Source of the DNA: Chamaecyparis obtusa | Taxonomy: Eukaryota; Streptophyta; Pinopsida; Cupressales; Cupressaceae | DNA: 64,000 bases | Assembly (NCBI GenBank): GCA_027943335.1 | Contig: BSBK01002928.1 | Coordinates: forward strand, 294,501-358,500 | Direction: 5' to 3' | Shown: positions 46,855 through 60,800 of the stretch, one piece after another | Layout: every line of letters begins with the position of its first letter | How positions within the stretch are numbered: position 1 is the stretch's first letter | Translations under genes and position numbers: made by a program | Notes under the pieces: generated by a model | Seen by the model: only the letters and a program-made list of their open reading frames with translations | Told to the model about the DNA's origin: nothing | Database searches by the model: none

Positions 46855-47771
46855 TGTATATCCAGCTTCATAGTCTTTAGAGTATAAGGAGGATCCTACC
46901 TAGGACTTGTATGCTGCTACTAGTAGGATTGGTGTTAGGGCTGGTTGTTGTTCTAAAAAACCAATTGATAACATTGATGCACTTGATGAAGGGCAATATG
47001 AATATTATTGATTGTGATTTTATATTGATTTGACATTTGATATTAAATTACTAATCATCTTATTCTCTATCAGCTGTTGTTTAGATTCTGTACTTTTAAA
47101 AAACAATTATGGGTATTTTAATATGTTTTTAATATTTTATATATTACATGGACAGGCCCTGCTGTAATGAAATGGGGAAAAAAATAAATTGCCAGATCGG
47201 TAGATAGCAAACCTGAACCAACAACTTATTTGATTCTTGATGCAAAGCTCAAAACTAATCTCTTTTAGAGATTTACCTTTTCCTAATTAATTGTTAAACT
47301 GAACTTAGTTAATCCTTGATGCTAAGTTCAAAAGTTCAAAACTAATCCCTTCTAAAATTTTTCTTTTTCCTATTTAGTAGTCAAACTGTATTTATTATTG
47401 TGAATAGTAGTAAATACTTATTACTAACCTCGCTGATGTAAGCACTTGTTGATGATAGCAATCTCTATGGCACAATATATTCAAGACCATATGTTGATAT
47501 TATACTTAATGTTAATTTCAACAGCTTGGCCTCCAGTTATTACAGACGAGCACATAAAGATAACCGCAATATACATTGATAAAATAAGAAACAAACATTT
47601 TCTTAAATAGGATTACAAGTACTGGAGACAAGTTTTAACAAATTGTTGACAGAACAAAGCTTGAATACAGTCAATTTGACTACATTAACTAAATGGTTTG
47701 TGGGAAGTAACCTTGAACTTTTGTTTTACATCTGCAAAATATGTTCTGACATGGTTTTAAACATCTGGCAG
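46855..47771. other. end of intron 1 without recognised features
   Basis: No ORF or repeat of note; ends with the acceptor at 47770-47771. Confidence 0.6.
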
Positions 47772-47835
47772 ATATCTTAGGCATTTGGGATATGAGGTGA
47801 AGTATGTTCGGAATTTTACAGATATTGATGACAAG
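47772..47835 (+). CDS. cysteinyl-tRNA synthetase, exon 2
   Basis: 64 bp. The first base completes the Arg codon from exon 1; then come 21 codons [20 protein letters not shown] and K, ending at donor [21 protein letters not shown] is the conserved stretch that follows the HIGH helix in bacterial-type cysteinyl-tRNA synthetases. Too short for ORF finders, but reading frame, splice signals and family match agree. Confidence 0.95.
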
Positions 47836-47999
47836 GTGCGTCTCTCTAATGGTTATGAAACAGTTTTCATTAAAAATTTCAATTATTTATTGAGTTGTCT
47901 TAAATGAATATAATTTATATGTTTGCTATGTGGTTTAAATTTGGATTGAGTGATCAAGTTCTTTGTTTTATAGCTTTATCAAATTTCATAAGACAGTTC

Positions 48000-50900
48000 T
48001 TTTCTTTGGTTTGTAAGTGGCTGTGACAAGAGTTTATGCAATTACTTTCCAAATGAAGACATACCTTAAGTCTGTTAAGTAGCCTCTTGAATGGACAACA
48101 TTTATCCTCATTGGGACCAAAAGGTGAAATGAGAAACAAATAAAGAATCCAAATAATAATGTAATTAATTGTCAGTGGTTAGGGTTTATATTTAACTTTG
48201 TGGATGAATTCAAGGAGTGTTTCTCGATAAAATATATAGAGACACCATAGTGAATGAATGGAATGCCGAAAGAGAATGGTCGAAGTCTATAGAGACAGTA
48301 AAGCTATTTTGGATTCAAACATTCTACACAAAAAGATGTTATTTTAAAAAAAGAGCATCTACCATGCACAGCAGATGGACATAAATTATTAAGGGAAAGT
48401 ATCCTTTATACTTCCCCCTATAGGCACATTAAATATCTTTTACGTCTTATGTGCTAGGCACTTCAAGCATGTCAACTATTATGCCTCTAGTTGATTGAAA
48501 CTAGTGGCTTCATGCCAGCAGTTTTCTTTTATTCTCTGTATCTCCTGCATGAACTCAAATTTTATGTGCACTGATATCAAGTGCTTGCAAATCCTTACTT
48601 CATTTCTGAGCTAGATTATCCCAGTGAAGATTTCATCTTACATTATGTTCTGCAGTTTGATACACTTGCTGTTCCATAGTAGTCACCACTATTTCCAATG
48701 CCTGTCGGTCTTCTTGTAAATATCATCTCGATAGTAGTTATTTGGATATAATAGTGGGGGTTCAATAAGGGCCCCCATCCTTGATATGAAGAGATGATTA
48801 TAGAAATAGCTTTAACTCGTTGAACATACTAACATAATACTGCTACCAAACTGCTGCAAAGGGATAACAGAAAACATAAACTACTAACTCCAAAATATTG
48901 CAGAACGAGACGGGTCATAGGCAAAAAACAAATTTTAAGAGAAACTAAACCAGCCATATGAAATCCATGTCAAAAACCAAAGACCCACCTCAGGTACAGA
49001 ATCAACTAACAAACAAGAAACCAATTAGACCTTAGAACACTGCCCAACTCTCCCAAGCAAACAGCCTCTACAGGTTCATAGCACATCTCTCTCTGGTGTC
49101 TAGATCTGCACATAGACAGGCCACAGAAAAGCAGTAGGGTAAAATCACTTTCAAGTTTTAGCAACCCATAATGATGGTGCACATGCAATCCAGCCAAAAT
49201 CTCCACAGAAGGCATGCCAAATCTTAACCTTGTTGTGCAACACCACCATTTATTTCATGCATGGAGTGCATGTAGATGTAGAGCCTTCACCCTCCATGCC
49301 TATAGCTTTCAGCTCCTTCCCTGCCTCCAACTCGAAATTATGCAGTGTCATATTTTAAAACTGATTCGGAAGGAAAATTTGCAGGAGTCTAAACTCCAGT
49401 GCTTCATCTAGAAAGTAAAAATACTTGGTTATGAAGTCAGTGCGAATGGCTGCTTTGGAGTGATGCCTAATCAACAAAGATTTCTCACTTGAATACTCTT
49501 GACAAAGCCTAGGTGTATAGGATCTTGGAAAGAAAATATACGTAGCAGCCTTCTATCCAATATGTTGTGGTGCATAATGTAAGGCTTACCTCTGATAACT
49601 CTTGCCTTGTCCCGTCTTGTATCAATGCTTAGGCTGGAGCACTCTTAAAGACATGGTTGATAAGTGCTTGAAGGACTATCTATGTTTGGCGTCCAAGCAA
49701 TGTTGTTTTTGTGATTCTATTGTCCGAATATGTTGTTATTTAATGTTTGAACCTTTACGGCTCATTTAGACACGTCATCTTCATAAGTATATGTTGATAT
49801 TAAGTTATTTATATTGGCTCAACATTATGAGTGGTTTTAATGACTATATGTGATTCAGCTATTTATGCAATTTGACATTATATTGGACTAATAAGTCAAT
49901 ATCAGTGTAGTAGGGAGATGTGTCTCCCACCCCTTACAACATGTCTTCAATATTAGGATGTGTTTCTAGTTAAGAATATTAGTTTTCCACAATCCACAGT
50001 AGTTATTTCCAATGTTTCTGGTTTAGATTGTGTCTGATTTTTTGTATCAACATTTCGGAAAACATTGATGTGTTTCTTGTATCAAATACAATTACAAAGA
50101 TGTCTCTAGTCACAGGTAAAGCCCTGACTGCATCTCCAAACATCTTGGTTTCAAAAAACTCTAAATCAAAAGTTTCTCCTAGAGAACCCTAAACTTAAAA
50201 AATGAAAAATAAAATCTTTTAAATTCATCACAAAATAGTAAAAATACAAAATATGTAAACGAGCAATAGAAATATGGAAGGATATCAGTACATTATATTT
50301 TTTGAATATGCCTCTTGTGTTTAAATGACCTACATAAATTTTTTTGGCCTCTTATAAGCTTGTGAGTGGCCTCTATCTTCTTTTGAATAAGCTAACCTCC
50401 CATGAACACTTCGTTTGGCATTTGAGATTTAAATTTTTAATATTAAAAAATTTAGTTGTTGAAAACTACGTAGATCTTTATGGAAAATCTTTAAAACTAC
50501 CTATTGCTTGCCATTTACATTTTTTATATTAAAACTTAAAAGCTTTTGTCTTTGAGTCTAAAATTACATAGAAACAGGAATAGTACATTAGTCTTGATTA
50601 TAGTATGCAAACTTGAACTCATAGGATACTTGGCAAAATAGCAAAACTTGACAACTTAAAAAATATTTATAAGTTTCGGAAAAACAAACATAAATCTTAT
50701 GTAATATATAACTAAAAAATGTATTAAATGGTTTAGTGGGGGTAGTGCCTTTTATGGGGTTTGGGGGCAGCTTATTCAAAGTCACATAAACCTTCATGGT
50801 GCATACCATTTTTAAAAAAGGGAGTAAAAAACAATGCTTATAAATCCAAAAAACAAAGCTTTTGGAGTGTTTAACCCATGCTTTTTTCTGAAATATTGAT

Positions 50901-52560
50901 GTGTTGATGGCATGGTGAGTTAAATTGTTGGACTCACTAAGTTTTTGGCGAGTACTCACCAAAAACTCAGCATTGAGTTTTGGTCAATCAAACGTGCAAT
51001 TACTCAGGGCAATTTATTTTTTGAGTACTCAGCGACTTACCAAGTTTGCAATCAATGGCCTATTCAAAATTTCACTATTTATGAATTTAACAATTATATA
51101 TTTCACTTTTCACATTTTAAAATTTTTGATTTTAGCAAATAATAATTATATATATGGTGGCTTAAGTACCTATCTCCTATTTTTTTTCAAATAATGATAT
51201 ATCAGTACCAGTTTCAATCTCCTAACAACTATGGTTTATATTAATTGACATAAATATGATATAATTCTAGGATGGATATATACCTTGTTTGATTACATCG
51301 TCTTGTTGGCTATTACATGTATATTCAACTATGGTATTGTGCATACACTTGATGTTTGTATTGAGTGTGTAGCCACAAATAAAACTAAGTTTAGGAGGCA
51401 AGTATTGGGTATGTTTGACTTTATTAACTTGTCTAAACCTTATTAGGGTGAAAGTCTTGTGATGTGTTTAATTAGTTTTCCTATTCCACTTATCCAAATT
51501 CTCTCCAATTTTGGATACCTATTATGCAAAATTGTAAATTGGATGTGTTGCTTGCGATCTATTTTTTATTCCTATTTCAATTGATTGCCTCGAGTGTTGG
51601 GAATAATTTAGTGGTTTATTAGGAATGGTAAAATGCAATCTGGTTTAGTAGAGGTTTGTTTGGGTTTTTATGTGTTTTTTCTCATGTTGAAAAAGTGCTT
51701 TGCACAAGTTTAATTTACATCTATGCCCTTGCATTTGCATGAATTTAGGAACATTAGATAATCCCTTTGAAAGGTCTAATTTGCAATTTGGAGTTACAAA
51801 GGGGTTTTAATAACTACATGTGTTCATGACAATAATATTTTATTGAACTTGAGTTAAATTTATAGTTGAAGGATATTAGAAAGGTTAATATGTGTTTTTA
51901 TTTTAACAACAGTGCGTTATGTTCTTTTGGAAGAGAACTTGCTTTAGTGGGTAATAGAATATTAGATCCTTTTGGAATTTTAAGTTTTTATTTGAAAGCA
52001 GAAGGGGTTGTATTTTGTTTTCATTCTTGCGTGATGCTTTGGAAGAAAGAGGAAAGTGCTTTGTTCTTCTTGAAACCCTATCCTGGCGCCATTAAAGGAT
52101 TGGGAAGAAAGCTTATTTAGATGATTTGGTGGAAAGAGTGTTGCATCTTCTTCGTCTTGAAATCCATTTTTGAAGGAAAGGGATCTCCATTTTGAAAGCT
52201 TGCTCTCAAGGTATTTTCATCTTTTGCAATAATTTGTTGATTATAGAAAGAGTGTGTTTGTGCATTCTTCCTTGAGAAAAGAGGGGATATTATTTTCATT
52301 TTGTGAATGAAACGAGAAGGATTTTGTTTTCTGGTTGTGAACACCAGCTACTATAAATTCCATTTATTCATGCTATGGAAGAATGTATGCATTTCTTATT
52401 GTTTGAACAAAAGCATCATAAATTGTGTCTACGATTAAAGCTTAAAAGAGATCGCTACTAGTGGGTGGGTGGTGCTGAAGTAGTTGCGGCATCCTCAACA
52501 GGTGCCTCAATAGAAGCCTTTGATGGATGACCAAGTTCATGTTCCTCCTCACGTGCTGCC
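48000..52560. other. intron sequence without recognised genes
   Basis: About 4.5 kb of AT-rich DNA. A small imperfect hairpin around 50940-50967 (GTTTTTGGCGAGT/ACTCACCAAAAAC) is the only structure noted. Short ORFs lack domains. The stretch 51640-52500 may include the 3' end of the neighbouring hAT element, whose terminus I could not locate. Confidence 0.5.
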
Positions 52561-52569
52561 ACTTCTGCA

Positions 52570-55205
52570 TCCTAGTCATCTTCCTTCATATCAAAGTCAG
52601 CTAGTTGATCATCAGTCAAGAAAGGATCCACATCATCACCATCAGGAGGAGCAACCCAATTTGTTGAATATGGATCACTCATCCAAGTCAAGTGCTTCAT
52701 ATGAAGCCAGCCCTTGCATCTTCTTTTCGTGCAATCAAAGGTTGTACCACACATAAACCAAGTCATTCAAGCTCTTTTGATTCAACCTATTGCACTTCTT
52801 TGTGTGTATGTTTTCAAAAACACTCTAGTTTTGCTCACAACTAGAAGCACTAAAGGGCTGCGATAATATTCGGATGGCAAGCTTTTGAAGATTAGGTGTT
52901 GTGGCACCATAATCTTCCCCACCACAGATATGCAAGTATAAAAAAGCCATTTATAATATGGTGAAGATTCCAATAAACTTAATGAGCAAAATAAATGGTA
53001 TAATAAAACTAAACACATTTTATTGTTTACCTGGCTGTAAGGTGTATCTCCTACGTTTGCAATCAGGGGAAGAAAATAATGGCCCATCTTCCCTCTTGTA
53101 GCTCTGTAACTGATCAAGTACGAGGTCTCGAAGGTCCAAATCAACAACCAATCTCCGAATACATGTGTCCATGCCAATTTGAACCTCAGCATCTGCTTTG
53201 AAAGTGTTGGAGAAGTAAAACATGGGATTCAAGTAGTAAGCAACAACATAAATATGTTGGTGGAGTTGTCGGTTCCACCTACGATCGATTATGTTCCATA
53301 TGGGTCTATATTTGGTCTCATTTGACCTATACAAGTGCTGAATGACCTCTTTGGCCTTATCCATGGCCTCATATAGATACTCCATGGGGTTTTTATCCCC
53401 ATCCACCATTTGTAGAACCCTTACCAACGGTTCTGAGATTTGGGCATAAATTTTTTTTAAAAAATCAGCGAATTGCAATATTTGAAAATCAAATAATAAA
53501 TCATCAATCAAGGTTTGAAAACTTATGTTGACGATCTCCTCTGTTAGCTTGGCAAATCTAGCATAAAAAACAACCTCCACAACCTTCTCTGCTTCAGGTT
53601 TCTTCGCATAAGGACTCTCCAACCATCTCTCACTCACAAACATCTACTTCAGATAGGGCTGTTGGAATCATTTGCCGTTGCACCAAAAGCTCGAACTATC
53701 AATGCCCGATACAAATGCCAGATTTAACCCGATCCACAGAAGGCGGTTAAGCCATGTCACGAATCTCCAAGGAGGTGTTGACCACCAAGTCAACAATCTC
53801 CCCCTCAGCACCGACTGATCCTTCAACACCCATTGAAGGGAGACTCGAACCTGTGACCCAAGGCTCTGATACCAATTGTTGGAATCATTTGCCGTTGCAC
53901 CAAAAGCTCGAACTATCAATGCTCGATACAAATGCCAGATTTAACACGATCCACGGAAGGCGGTTAAGCCATGTCACGAATCTCCAAGGAGGTGCTGACC
54001 ACCAAGTCAACAAGGGCAATGTGGCTAATATGCTCTGCAAGGTGAGAAAGTTAGTAACAAAGTTCGTGACCCCCGATCGCACGAGATCCTTACCGTCAGT
54101 GTGCTCTCTCATGTCTCAGGACCCATGTGTGGTTGTAGATGTACTTTGTGATATTCCTTCCATCTTCAACCACCTTCTCCACCCAACTCAGTTTCCCTAG
54201 GTCCTCAAGGAGCAAGTCAAGACAATGTGGAGCACAAGGGCTCCAAAATAATGTGGGATTCCTATCCATCAAAAGTCTATTGGTTGCTACATATGCAATT
54301 GCATTATCTGTCACAATCTTGATGACATTACTCACTCCCATTTCCACCACCACCTCATCCAACATGTTGCACAAAGTCTCTGCATTTTTCACTTGATCAG
54401 AGACATCAACTGATTTTATAAATACTAACTGTCCCCTTGAAGCAACTAGAAAGTTGATGAGCGTCATATTCCTCCCATTTGTCCACCCATTAGATATGAT
54501 AGTGCAGCCTCTCTGTTCCCAAACTCTTCTTTGCTCTTCCACAAGTTGATGAATGCTTTGGACCTCATCTTGTAACAACGGTCCACTCACCTCATAACGA
54601 GTTGGGGGCTTGAACCCCTTACCAGACACGACCATTGCAGCGACCAGTTGATCCCAATATGGACTACATAAAGCATTGAAGGGAATATCATTGTAGTACC
54701 AAAATCTTGCAATTGTCACCTTTGTCTTTGCATGCATCTCTTTGTTCCATGCAGTGCCTTGCAATTCGGGTTAAGCATCGAGAGTGTTACATGGAACCCA
54801 AAAGTTTGATATATGCCTGCCCACACTTCCAGATACTCATATCTGTGGCCCAATAGAAGGAGAAGCCCATGCACCTGTTTGTGACCATGTAGAACTAAAA
54901 TCCCCCATTGGGGCTGGCATAGCCTTTGATGTCCTCTTTTTTGCTGCCTTCTTTTGTGCATATGCTTCAAGGCTTGCCAAAGCCTCCCTTGTAGCCTCTT
55001 CTGGACATACATCACATGGTGTAATTTCATTACATGGAATCTTTGCACGATGATATTTTAGTCGGCTTATGCCCCCACTCATCTCCTTATGGCAATGATT
55101 ACATTCGAGATCTCCTTGATTTGGTCTTGGTGTACCATGTATCCATAATGTCCCTCTTTTTGCCACCATCCATTTTCTACAGTCATTGGAAGTCAGCAAG
55201 TCCAA
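52570..55205 (-). pseudogene. hAT transposase (BED, DUF659, dimerisation), decayed and interrupted by a TRIM
   Basis: The minus strand starts near 55205. The BED zinc finger reads LECNHCHKEMSGGISRLKYH. After stops near 54770-54840 comes the DUF659 core at 54764-54096 (FWYYNDIPFNALCSPYWDQL, CTIISNGWTNGRNMTLINFL, VIKIVTDNAIAYVATNRLL, LFWSPCAPHCLDLLLEDLGK). After the TRIM it continues at 53643-53020 (MFVSERWLESPYAKKPEAEK, YLYEAMDKAKEVIQHLYRSN). The C-terminal dimerisation part near 52750-52920 reads SASSCEQNWSVFENIHTKK with frameshifts and stops. hAT transposases cut and paste DNA with 8-bp duplications. Without one continuous frame this copy is inactive. Its terminal repeats were not found. Confidence 0.85.
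53660..54012 (-). mobile_element. complete 353-bp TRIM retrotransposon
   Basis: Two 136-bp LTRs (53660-53795 and 53877-54012) flank 81 bp. The 5-bp duplication AGGGC is at 53655-53659 and 54013-54017. In minus orientation the LTR is TGTTGACTTGG...TTCCAACA. The primer binding site TGGTATCAGAGCC (plus complement 53862-53874) lies two bases after the 5' LTR, and a purine tract GCTGAGGGGGAGAT (plus 53796-53809) abuts the 3' LTR. It has no coding capacity, as defines terminal-repeat retrotransposons in miniature. LTRs differ at about five positions. It disrupts the hAT gene. Confidence 0.95.
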
Positions 55206-57058
55206 GAATAAAGAATCAAATATTAGATAAGTTTGAGATCAAATATATATTATAAACTAAGATCAAATTTTCTCATACTTTTAAAGAGGGTAGTCACCAA
55301 ATAGTTGTCTGAGAATCAGTTCAAATCTCTTTTAGTTTTTATAAATTATATATAAGTTAGCTCTTTATTTTAGATTTTACAAATTTTATATATATATATT
55401 TGGGGACTGCCCTTTTTTAAATGTGATAAGTATATTTCAGATTTAATTTTAAAAAAATACAAATTAAAAATTACATACAAGTTATATAATATTATATAAT
55501 TTTAGCTTTTAATACTTATATAGATCTAAATAAAAAATCTAAATATAAATACTTAAATCTATTTTAATTTTTAGTATTTTACAAATACAAATTACATATA
55601 TATATTTTTTACTTATATAAAATTGTAAATACTAAATATATATAAAATTAAAATTGAAAATAGATTACATGTTTGTCAATAATTTATGTTTACATACAAA
55701 TATAAATATTATATTTGCATTTTATATACAATGTATTTTAAATTTTATATAGATTGTCACAATGCACACAGACATACTTATTACATTCATTGTAGTTTGT
55801 ACAATATTATAATGTATTTAATATTTAATATTTAAATAAAAATAATTAAAATGTTCAAACCTAAGTTAAAATGTTAAGCAAAAAATTTAAAAAAACATCT
55901 ACCTTGGACGGACAACAGACAACGTTCCATGCACGGGCTTCCTTCCATGTAGGCTCCTAGTCTTCCTTCCACGCAGGCTTTGCGCGGGCTGCAAGTCTTC
56001 CTTTTGCGTTTTTCTTCCACACGGCGTGGGCTGCAAGTTTTCCTTTCACATAGCGGTGCAAAGAGACACGGCGTTTACCTTTCTTTATGGAAATGACAAC
56101 CCTAAATTTAACTTTATGGAAATGACGCGGTGCAAAGAGACGTAGGCGGACAAAATACCACTTTATGGAAACGACAACCCTAAATTTTAACTTAAAAATT
56201 TTCACTTTATGGAAACGATTTTTTGGAGAAGTTATTGTGATTTTTGGGAATTTTTGGATCAAAATGCTGCTGCGAGTTTTTCAATAAACCGGTGCCAAGA
56301 TTTACAATGATAATACCGTTTGCCAAAATCTCTTACAATATACTGCAATATCTACGATATATCGCAAAGATTCTCAACTATGAATTAAATAAAATATAAT
56401 TTAACTACAAATAATAAATAGTAGTTAAGTATTTTAATTTTTAACATTTGTTTTTGCATAAAAAATTTAAATAAAAAAAACTTAATTAAAAAAATTAACG
56501 TTTTAAATATTAACAATTAATATTAGTGAAGAGTGTTGTATATATTTTGATTGGTAACTATGGTAATTTTTAGCTTGGTCCACACTATGTGAGGCCACAA
56601 ATGGGGGACCTCATCCTCGCAAATTAAGCCCTCTATTTCGAATTCGTGAAACTCCCTAAACAAGATACAAAGTAGAAAGCAAAAAGATATTTGGGGGCAT
56701 ATCAATAATTAGTAAGTCTTCACTCCACATTTGTTGTGGGAATGAAAATGCATGTTGAACACTATCTCATTTTTCTTCTTTTTCCTTTGCACTACTATCC
56801 AATTTTCCTTTGATACCTCAACACTTTGAATCTCCTTTGGTTTCTTTGTGGATTTTTCTCTACCCCACAAGAGACTCATTCATATCCTTTGCAGCCTTAA
56901 CACTACCTCTCCCTACGAGGAGATTCAATTGTAGCATTTAGTGTGGCCTATATTTTACTTGGTGGATCCTTTTGATTATCATCCCCATTGGATTTTTTGT
57001 ATTCCTCGTAAGAATCTTTTTTCTCCACTGAATAATTATGAGGGGATACATCTCTCTC
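55206..57058. other. AT-rich intron sequence with one GC-rich patch
   Basis: 55260-55860 is extremely AT-rich. 55900-56270 has repeated phrases (CTTTATGGAAATGAC/ACTTTATGGAAACGAC, GCGGTGCAAAGAGAC, GGGCTGCAAGT) and may be the 5' subterminal region of the hAT element. The antisense ORF 55957-56262 is built of these repeats. Nothing else is recognised. Confidence 0.45.
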
Positions 57059-57857
57059 TTATAGTTTGGCTATCATTCTTTGTTTGACACATTGGGGAGC
57101 AATATGACTAGTATTGAAGCATCTACGATATTGAAAGGGAATACCCTTATAATCTAAAATCTGATTCCAACACCCATATGTAGTGTTGAGGGAGACATTC
57201 ATAGGAAGAGCTTTGGTGCTGTTAATATCCACCAATATGCGGGTATACGCGGCATGTAGATCACTTGGAGAACCCTCATCAACCCCCAAAAATTTCCTTG
57301 ATGAGTTGCCATTAGTTTCAAAACAAGAATCAAAGAAAGATTTAGAAGCTGGGTTGAAAGAGGGGTGTCAAAGTTTCAACATAAGCAAATGTTGCTCGCA
57401 AATCCATTTTAAACATCACTAAGAAAAACCCTTGCACACGGGTAAATTTGAAGATTATCCTCCAAAATGCGGCGCAACGTGTCTGAAATTCATTGGTGTA
57501 GCTCAAAAAGGCTAGGCTAATACCCTCTAAATGTACCGATTAGGCCTTGCTTAGTGAAACAAATTCATTATCAAGCACCTCTTGCATAATATCCTCTCCA
57601 AACACTACTTTTAGAGAAGTCTTGGCAAATTGGAGTGGTTGAGTCAAAACAAGGAGCTTAGAATTCATCGAAGGGGGGCCTATTCTCACCATGCTTGCCA
57701 TTGCTGTCTTCCTTTCTAACGTAGAGAAAGGATGATTACCCTGTGCACAATCCTCTAACCTATTTGGAAGTCGCACAACACAATATCCACCAAAAACTTG
57801 ACACGTGTCTTCTTTGTCGCAAATGCTAGCCTCAAAAGTTGTTTGTGAGGTTGACAT
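57059..57857 (-). pseudogene. LINE ORF1 (DUF4283 and CCHC_4 zinc knuckle), antisense, decayed
   Basis: The minus strand from 57857 reads VVRLPNRLEDCAQGNHPFST and KTSLKVVFGEDIMQEVLDNE. After stops comes VQGFFLVMFKMDLRATFAYV, typical of the DUF4283 domain of plant LINE ORF1 proteins. 57289-57059 then reads YTRILVDINSTKALPMNVSL and YKGIPFQYRRCFNTSHIAPQ followed by C. This is the CCHC_4 knuckle in which the first Cys, normally in the position of QYRRC, is Tyr. ORF1 proteins bind LINE RNA. Several stops and the lost ligand show a dead copy; no ORF2 is seen next to it. Confidence 0.72.
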
Positions 57858-57899
57858 TGTTGGGGCACACGAGATAGCATCCAGAGACTTTCTCTTGCT

Positions 57900-60800
57900 T
57901 TGCCTCGAGTAAGGTTGAGTACCATGTGCGAAAGCCTTTAGATCTTGCCACCACTAACTAGAAATTTGACCCTTCGATCACCTACCATAATCACCACAAG
58001 AAGCCCTAGATTTGGTAGAAAATAACAAAGATGACATTGCACCTTCCCCTAAACATAGATCATTTAGTTGACAAGCTATTTGTGGGAGCTTTGCTCCTTG
58101 AAAATAATTTTTCTGCCGAAAAATTGTTAGCCTCTCCGCCTTTTTTTTTAGATCATGCAAAGCTCTTGGTTAGATGTTATCCACTTATCTACTTTTTTTC
58201 CACTTTTATTTATGTTTTTTTGCTCTTATCCCTATCTATGATTTTTTTGCTCTATTTTAAAATTTATTTTATTTATAATTTTTATGTATTTTTAATTAAT
58301 ACAAAAGATGATATTATTATTGTTAATTTTAAATTTTGTATATTTTTATTAATACAAAAGATGATGAAGATATTTCAAATGTTAATTTTTGTTCAAATTA
58401 AGAGAGTTTTTTACAATATTTTATTTTAAATATATTAAATTTCGAAGTTTAAAGCTAATGGAATTGGTTGCAAAAATATTTTATATTGTAAAGTTTTTGA
58501 ATTTAATATTTTCTTTTATTGTATAGAATAATTTTTATATTAAATTTGGTGTTCACGTTGTCGATTCTACCTACTTCAAAATTATCCCAGAGAAGCGAAA
58601 TTGCGGGTTTCATGTTTGTTTCCGCAAAAGCTTTGTCTTTGGATGCCAAATCTTATACGCCATTGACAATTTCCTCTATTGAAACAAGCTATTCATCAAA
58701 ACCATCTGTATTAGTAACTTTCTGTGAATTATCATAACTAACTCTGATATCATCCTCAATTTCCATTTTTAATCAGTCAAAATGAAATTGTTGGTGGTAT
58801 TGAAAAATGAATTTATGGTATATATTGTAAGGTTTTCCCACACACCTTTCCTCATCACAATTTACTCTTCATGCGGCATAGAGTTTTAATGTAAGCCTCA
58901 TAATTTAATTTATTTGTATATATAATTATTATATTAAATAGTTTTAGGGCTCAGCAGTGCCTGATTTCATTGAACACTTCCTATTATTAGCAACAAAATT
59001 TTGTGAATGGAGGTGTTTTATGAGGAAAACAAATGTTCAAGGAAAATGGCTCCTTTTGCGCTCTAGAAATTCTCAGCAGTTTTTTAGGGGAAAATAAAAT
59101 TTCCTATCGGCTAATGGTTGCACGCCCAAAAGCGCGTGACTGCTAGTATGTATATAGAATTGTCATTGCCATCCATATCCATATTGAGGGGCCTTAAAAA
59201 ATTCTAATTGTCATGTCAGTATTGGATATCATATTCAAATTAGCTTCTGTATCTATGCCCGTGCAACTTAATTTGATTTTTGGCTTTTTAAATTTTTTTC
59301 TGCCCACAAGAGCACCCAACAATAAATAGGGAGCATCCTTGCTGCCCTGGGTTCCTTGTGGTAATGTTTGCAGCGTATCCACAGAGAGCTTGAGGAGGCA
59401 GGGACACTCCCAGTTTGCACCTAGGTTGCTCCCACTGCCGCCTCAAAGCTTGGGTATCCTTATAAGGGCACTCGTTATCTGCTCCCTGGTTTCTCCCATT
59501 GTCGCTCCAGAGCTCTGCCCAGTTGGGTATGGGGTTGGGACCCTTAAGGGGAGAACTCACTCAGACTTAAGGGTTGTATAAATGTCCTTTTCATATTCCA
59601 CTAGTAAAAAAACGTATCTTTGTAGTACAAGCTGAGTGGCAAGAAACTGTCATTCCTGGGATTTTATTGAAAGTTTGAAAATTCTTGCAGCCTTGTCTTG
59701 TCATTAATCAAGCTTTATGTTTCAGATTGCTTGATGAATCTTAAACCTCATTTTTGGCTTGGAATGTTGGATTTAGGCTGGTGAGGTTTCCTTTTTTAAA
59801 TTATTATAGCAAGGTTGCCAGGATACCGGTACAGGAGACATGTATTGGTACCGTACTTCTATTTTTGAAAAATAAGAGATGGGGTTTATTAATTTCCAAA
59901 TTAAAACTGAAAATATCAGTTTCAAAAAACAGAATCACATATGTTGTTAATTTCCTAGATTTCAAGATGTCACAGGTATGGAGACATGTGAAGTCATTGA
60001 GACACATCCTAGGGTGTCGAGGACCCATCTCACTGTAACTATGTATTTTAAGCTAGGAGGTAAACGATGCTGACATCGACATCCAACATTTCTGGAAACA
60101 TGCAGGTTCTTTGTCTTCTATGTACACAATTGAAAATGCTTGCTGGTTTTAACATATTGAAGGAAGATTCACTTGTTAATTTTGTTATCAAACTTCTCCC
60201 CATGGTTCATTTGCAACATGAATTCAGATAGTGAACCTCAGATGTTCTTAAGTGACTTATTGTTGGATTTCTGCCTGTCCAAGGCTCCTCAAGTTGGCAT
60301 CTTGAACAACCTTTGTTGAACTAGCTTTTACCAACTGAGTAGCTGTTTTGACTTCTTCTCTAAAGTGATTATGTCGGCCTTCATCATTCACTTGACCTCC
60401 TTTTAGTCAGCGTTCTCTATTGTGTTTTATTAGGAATTTGATCTTTTACCAATTTATGTTTTGCCTCTTCTTTGAACACTCAGATTATTGCAGATACTTG
60501 TAACTTGTTTGTAAGGAGATAGACTCAAATTCTCAAAGATTGTCAAACATGATTTGATTCTGAAAGTTAAATTTATGCTTTTCATAATGCTGATGAGTTT
60601 GCGCCTCTTGAGGTGCAGTCTCTGGTGTTAGGTTTTATGGGTTTTGTGGCTATTTAGGGAGTTTATCCGAGGTTCTGATTTTAAATTGATGTTTTATTTT
60701 AGCTCCAATACGTAACAGAAGATGCATTTTTTTAAAAATCAGGCAGATCTGCATTATCTGCGTATTATAGCCCTTTATTACCTTCAATTCATTCCTCTTC

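Larger units (their letters stand above)
31637..47771 (+). other. intron 1 of the cysteinyl-tRNA synthetase gene (16.1 kb)
   Basis: Donor GTAAGT at 31637; acceptor CTGGCAG ending at 47771. Phase 2: two bases of an Arg codon upstream, one downstream. The intron is filled with LTR elements, a decayed hAT element and a MITE-like sequence. Introns of this size are usual in gymnosperms and rare in small plant genomes. Confidence 0.9.

Noticed and set aside
53820..53874. tRNA-like sequence (GGTTCGAGTC box on the minus strand) next to TGGTATCAGAGCC
   Set aside because: No cloverleaf; it is the primer site and spacer of the TRIM.
53885..54112. ORF crossing the TRIM boundary
   Set aside because: Chimera of hAT sequence and TRIM LTR; not a gene.
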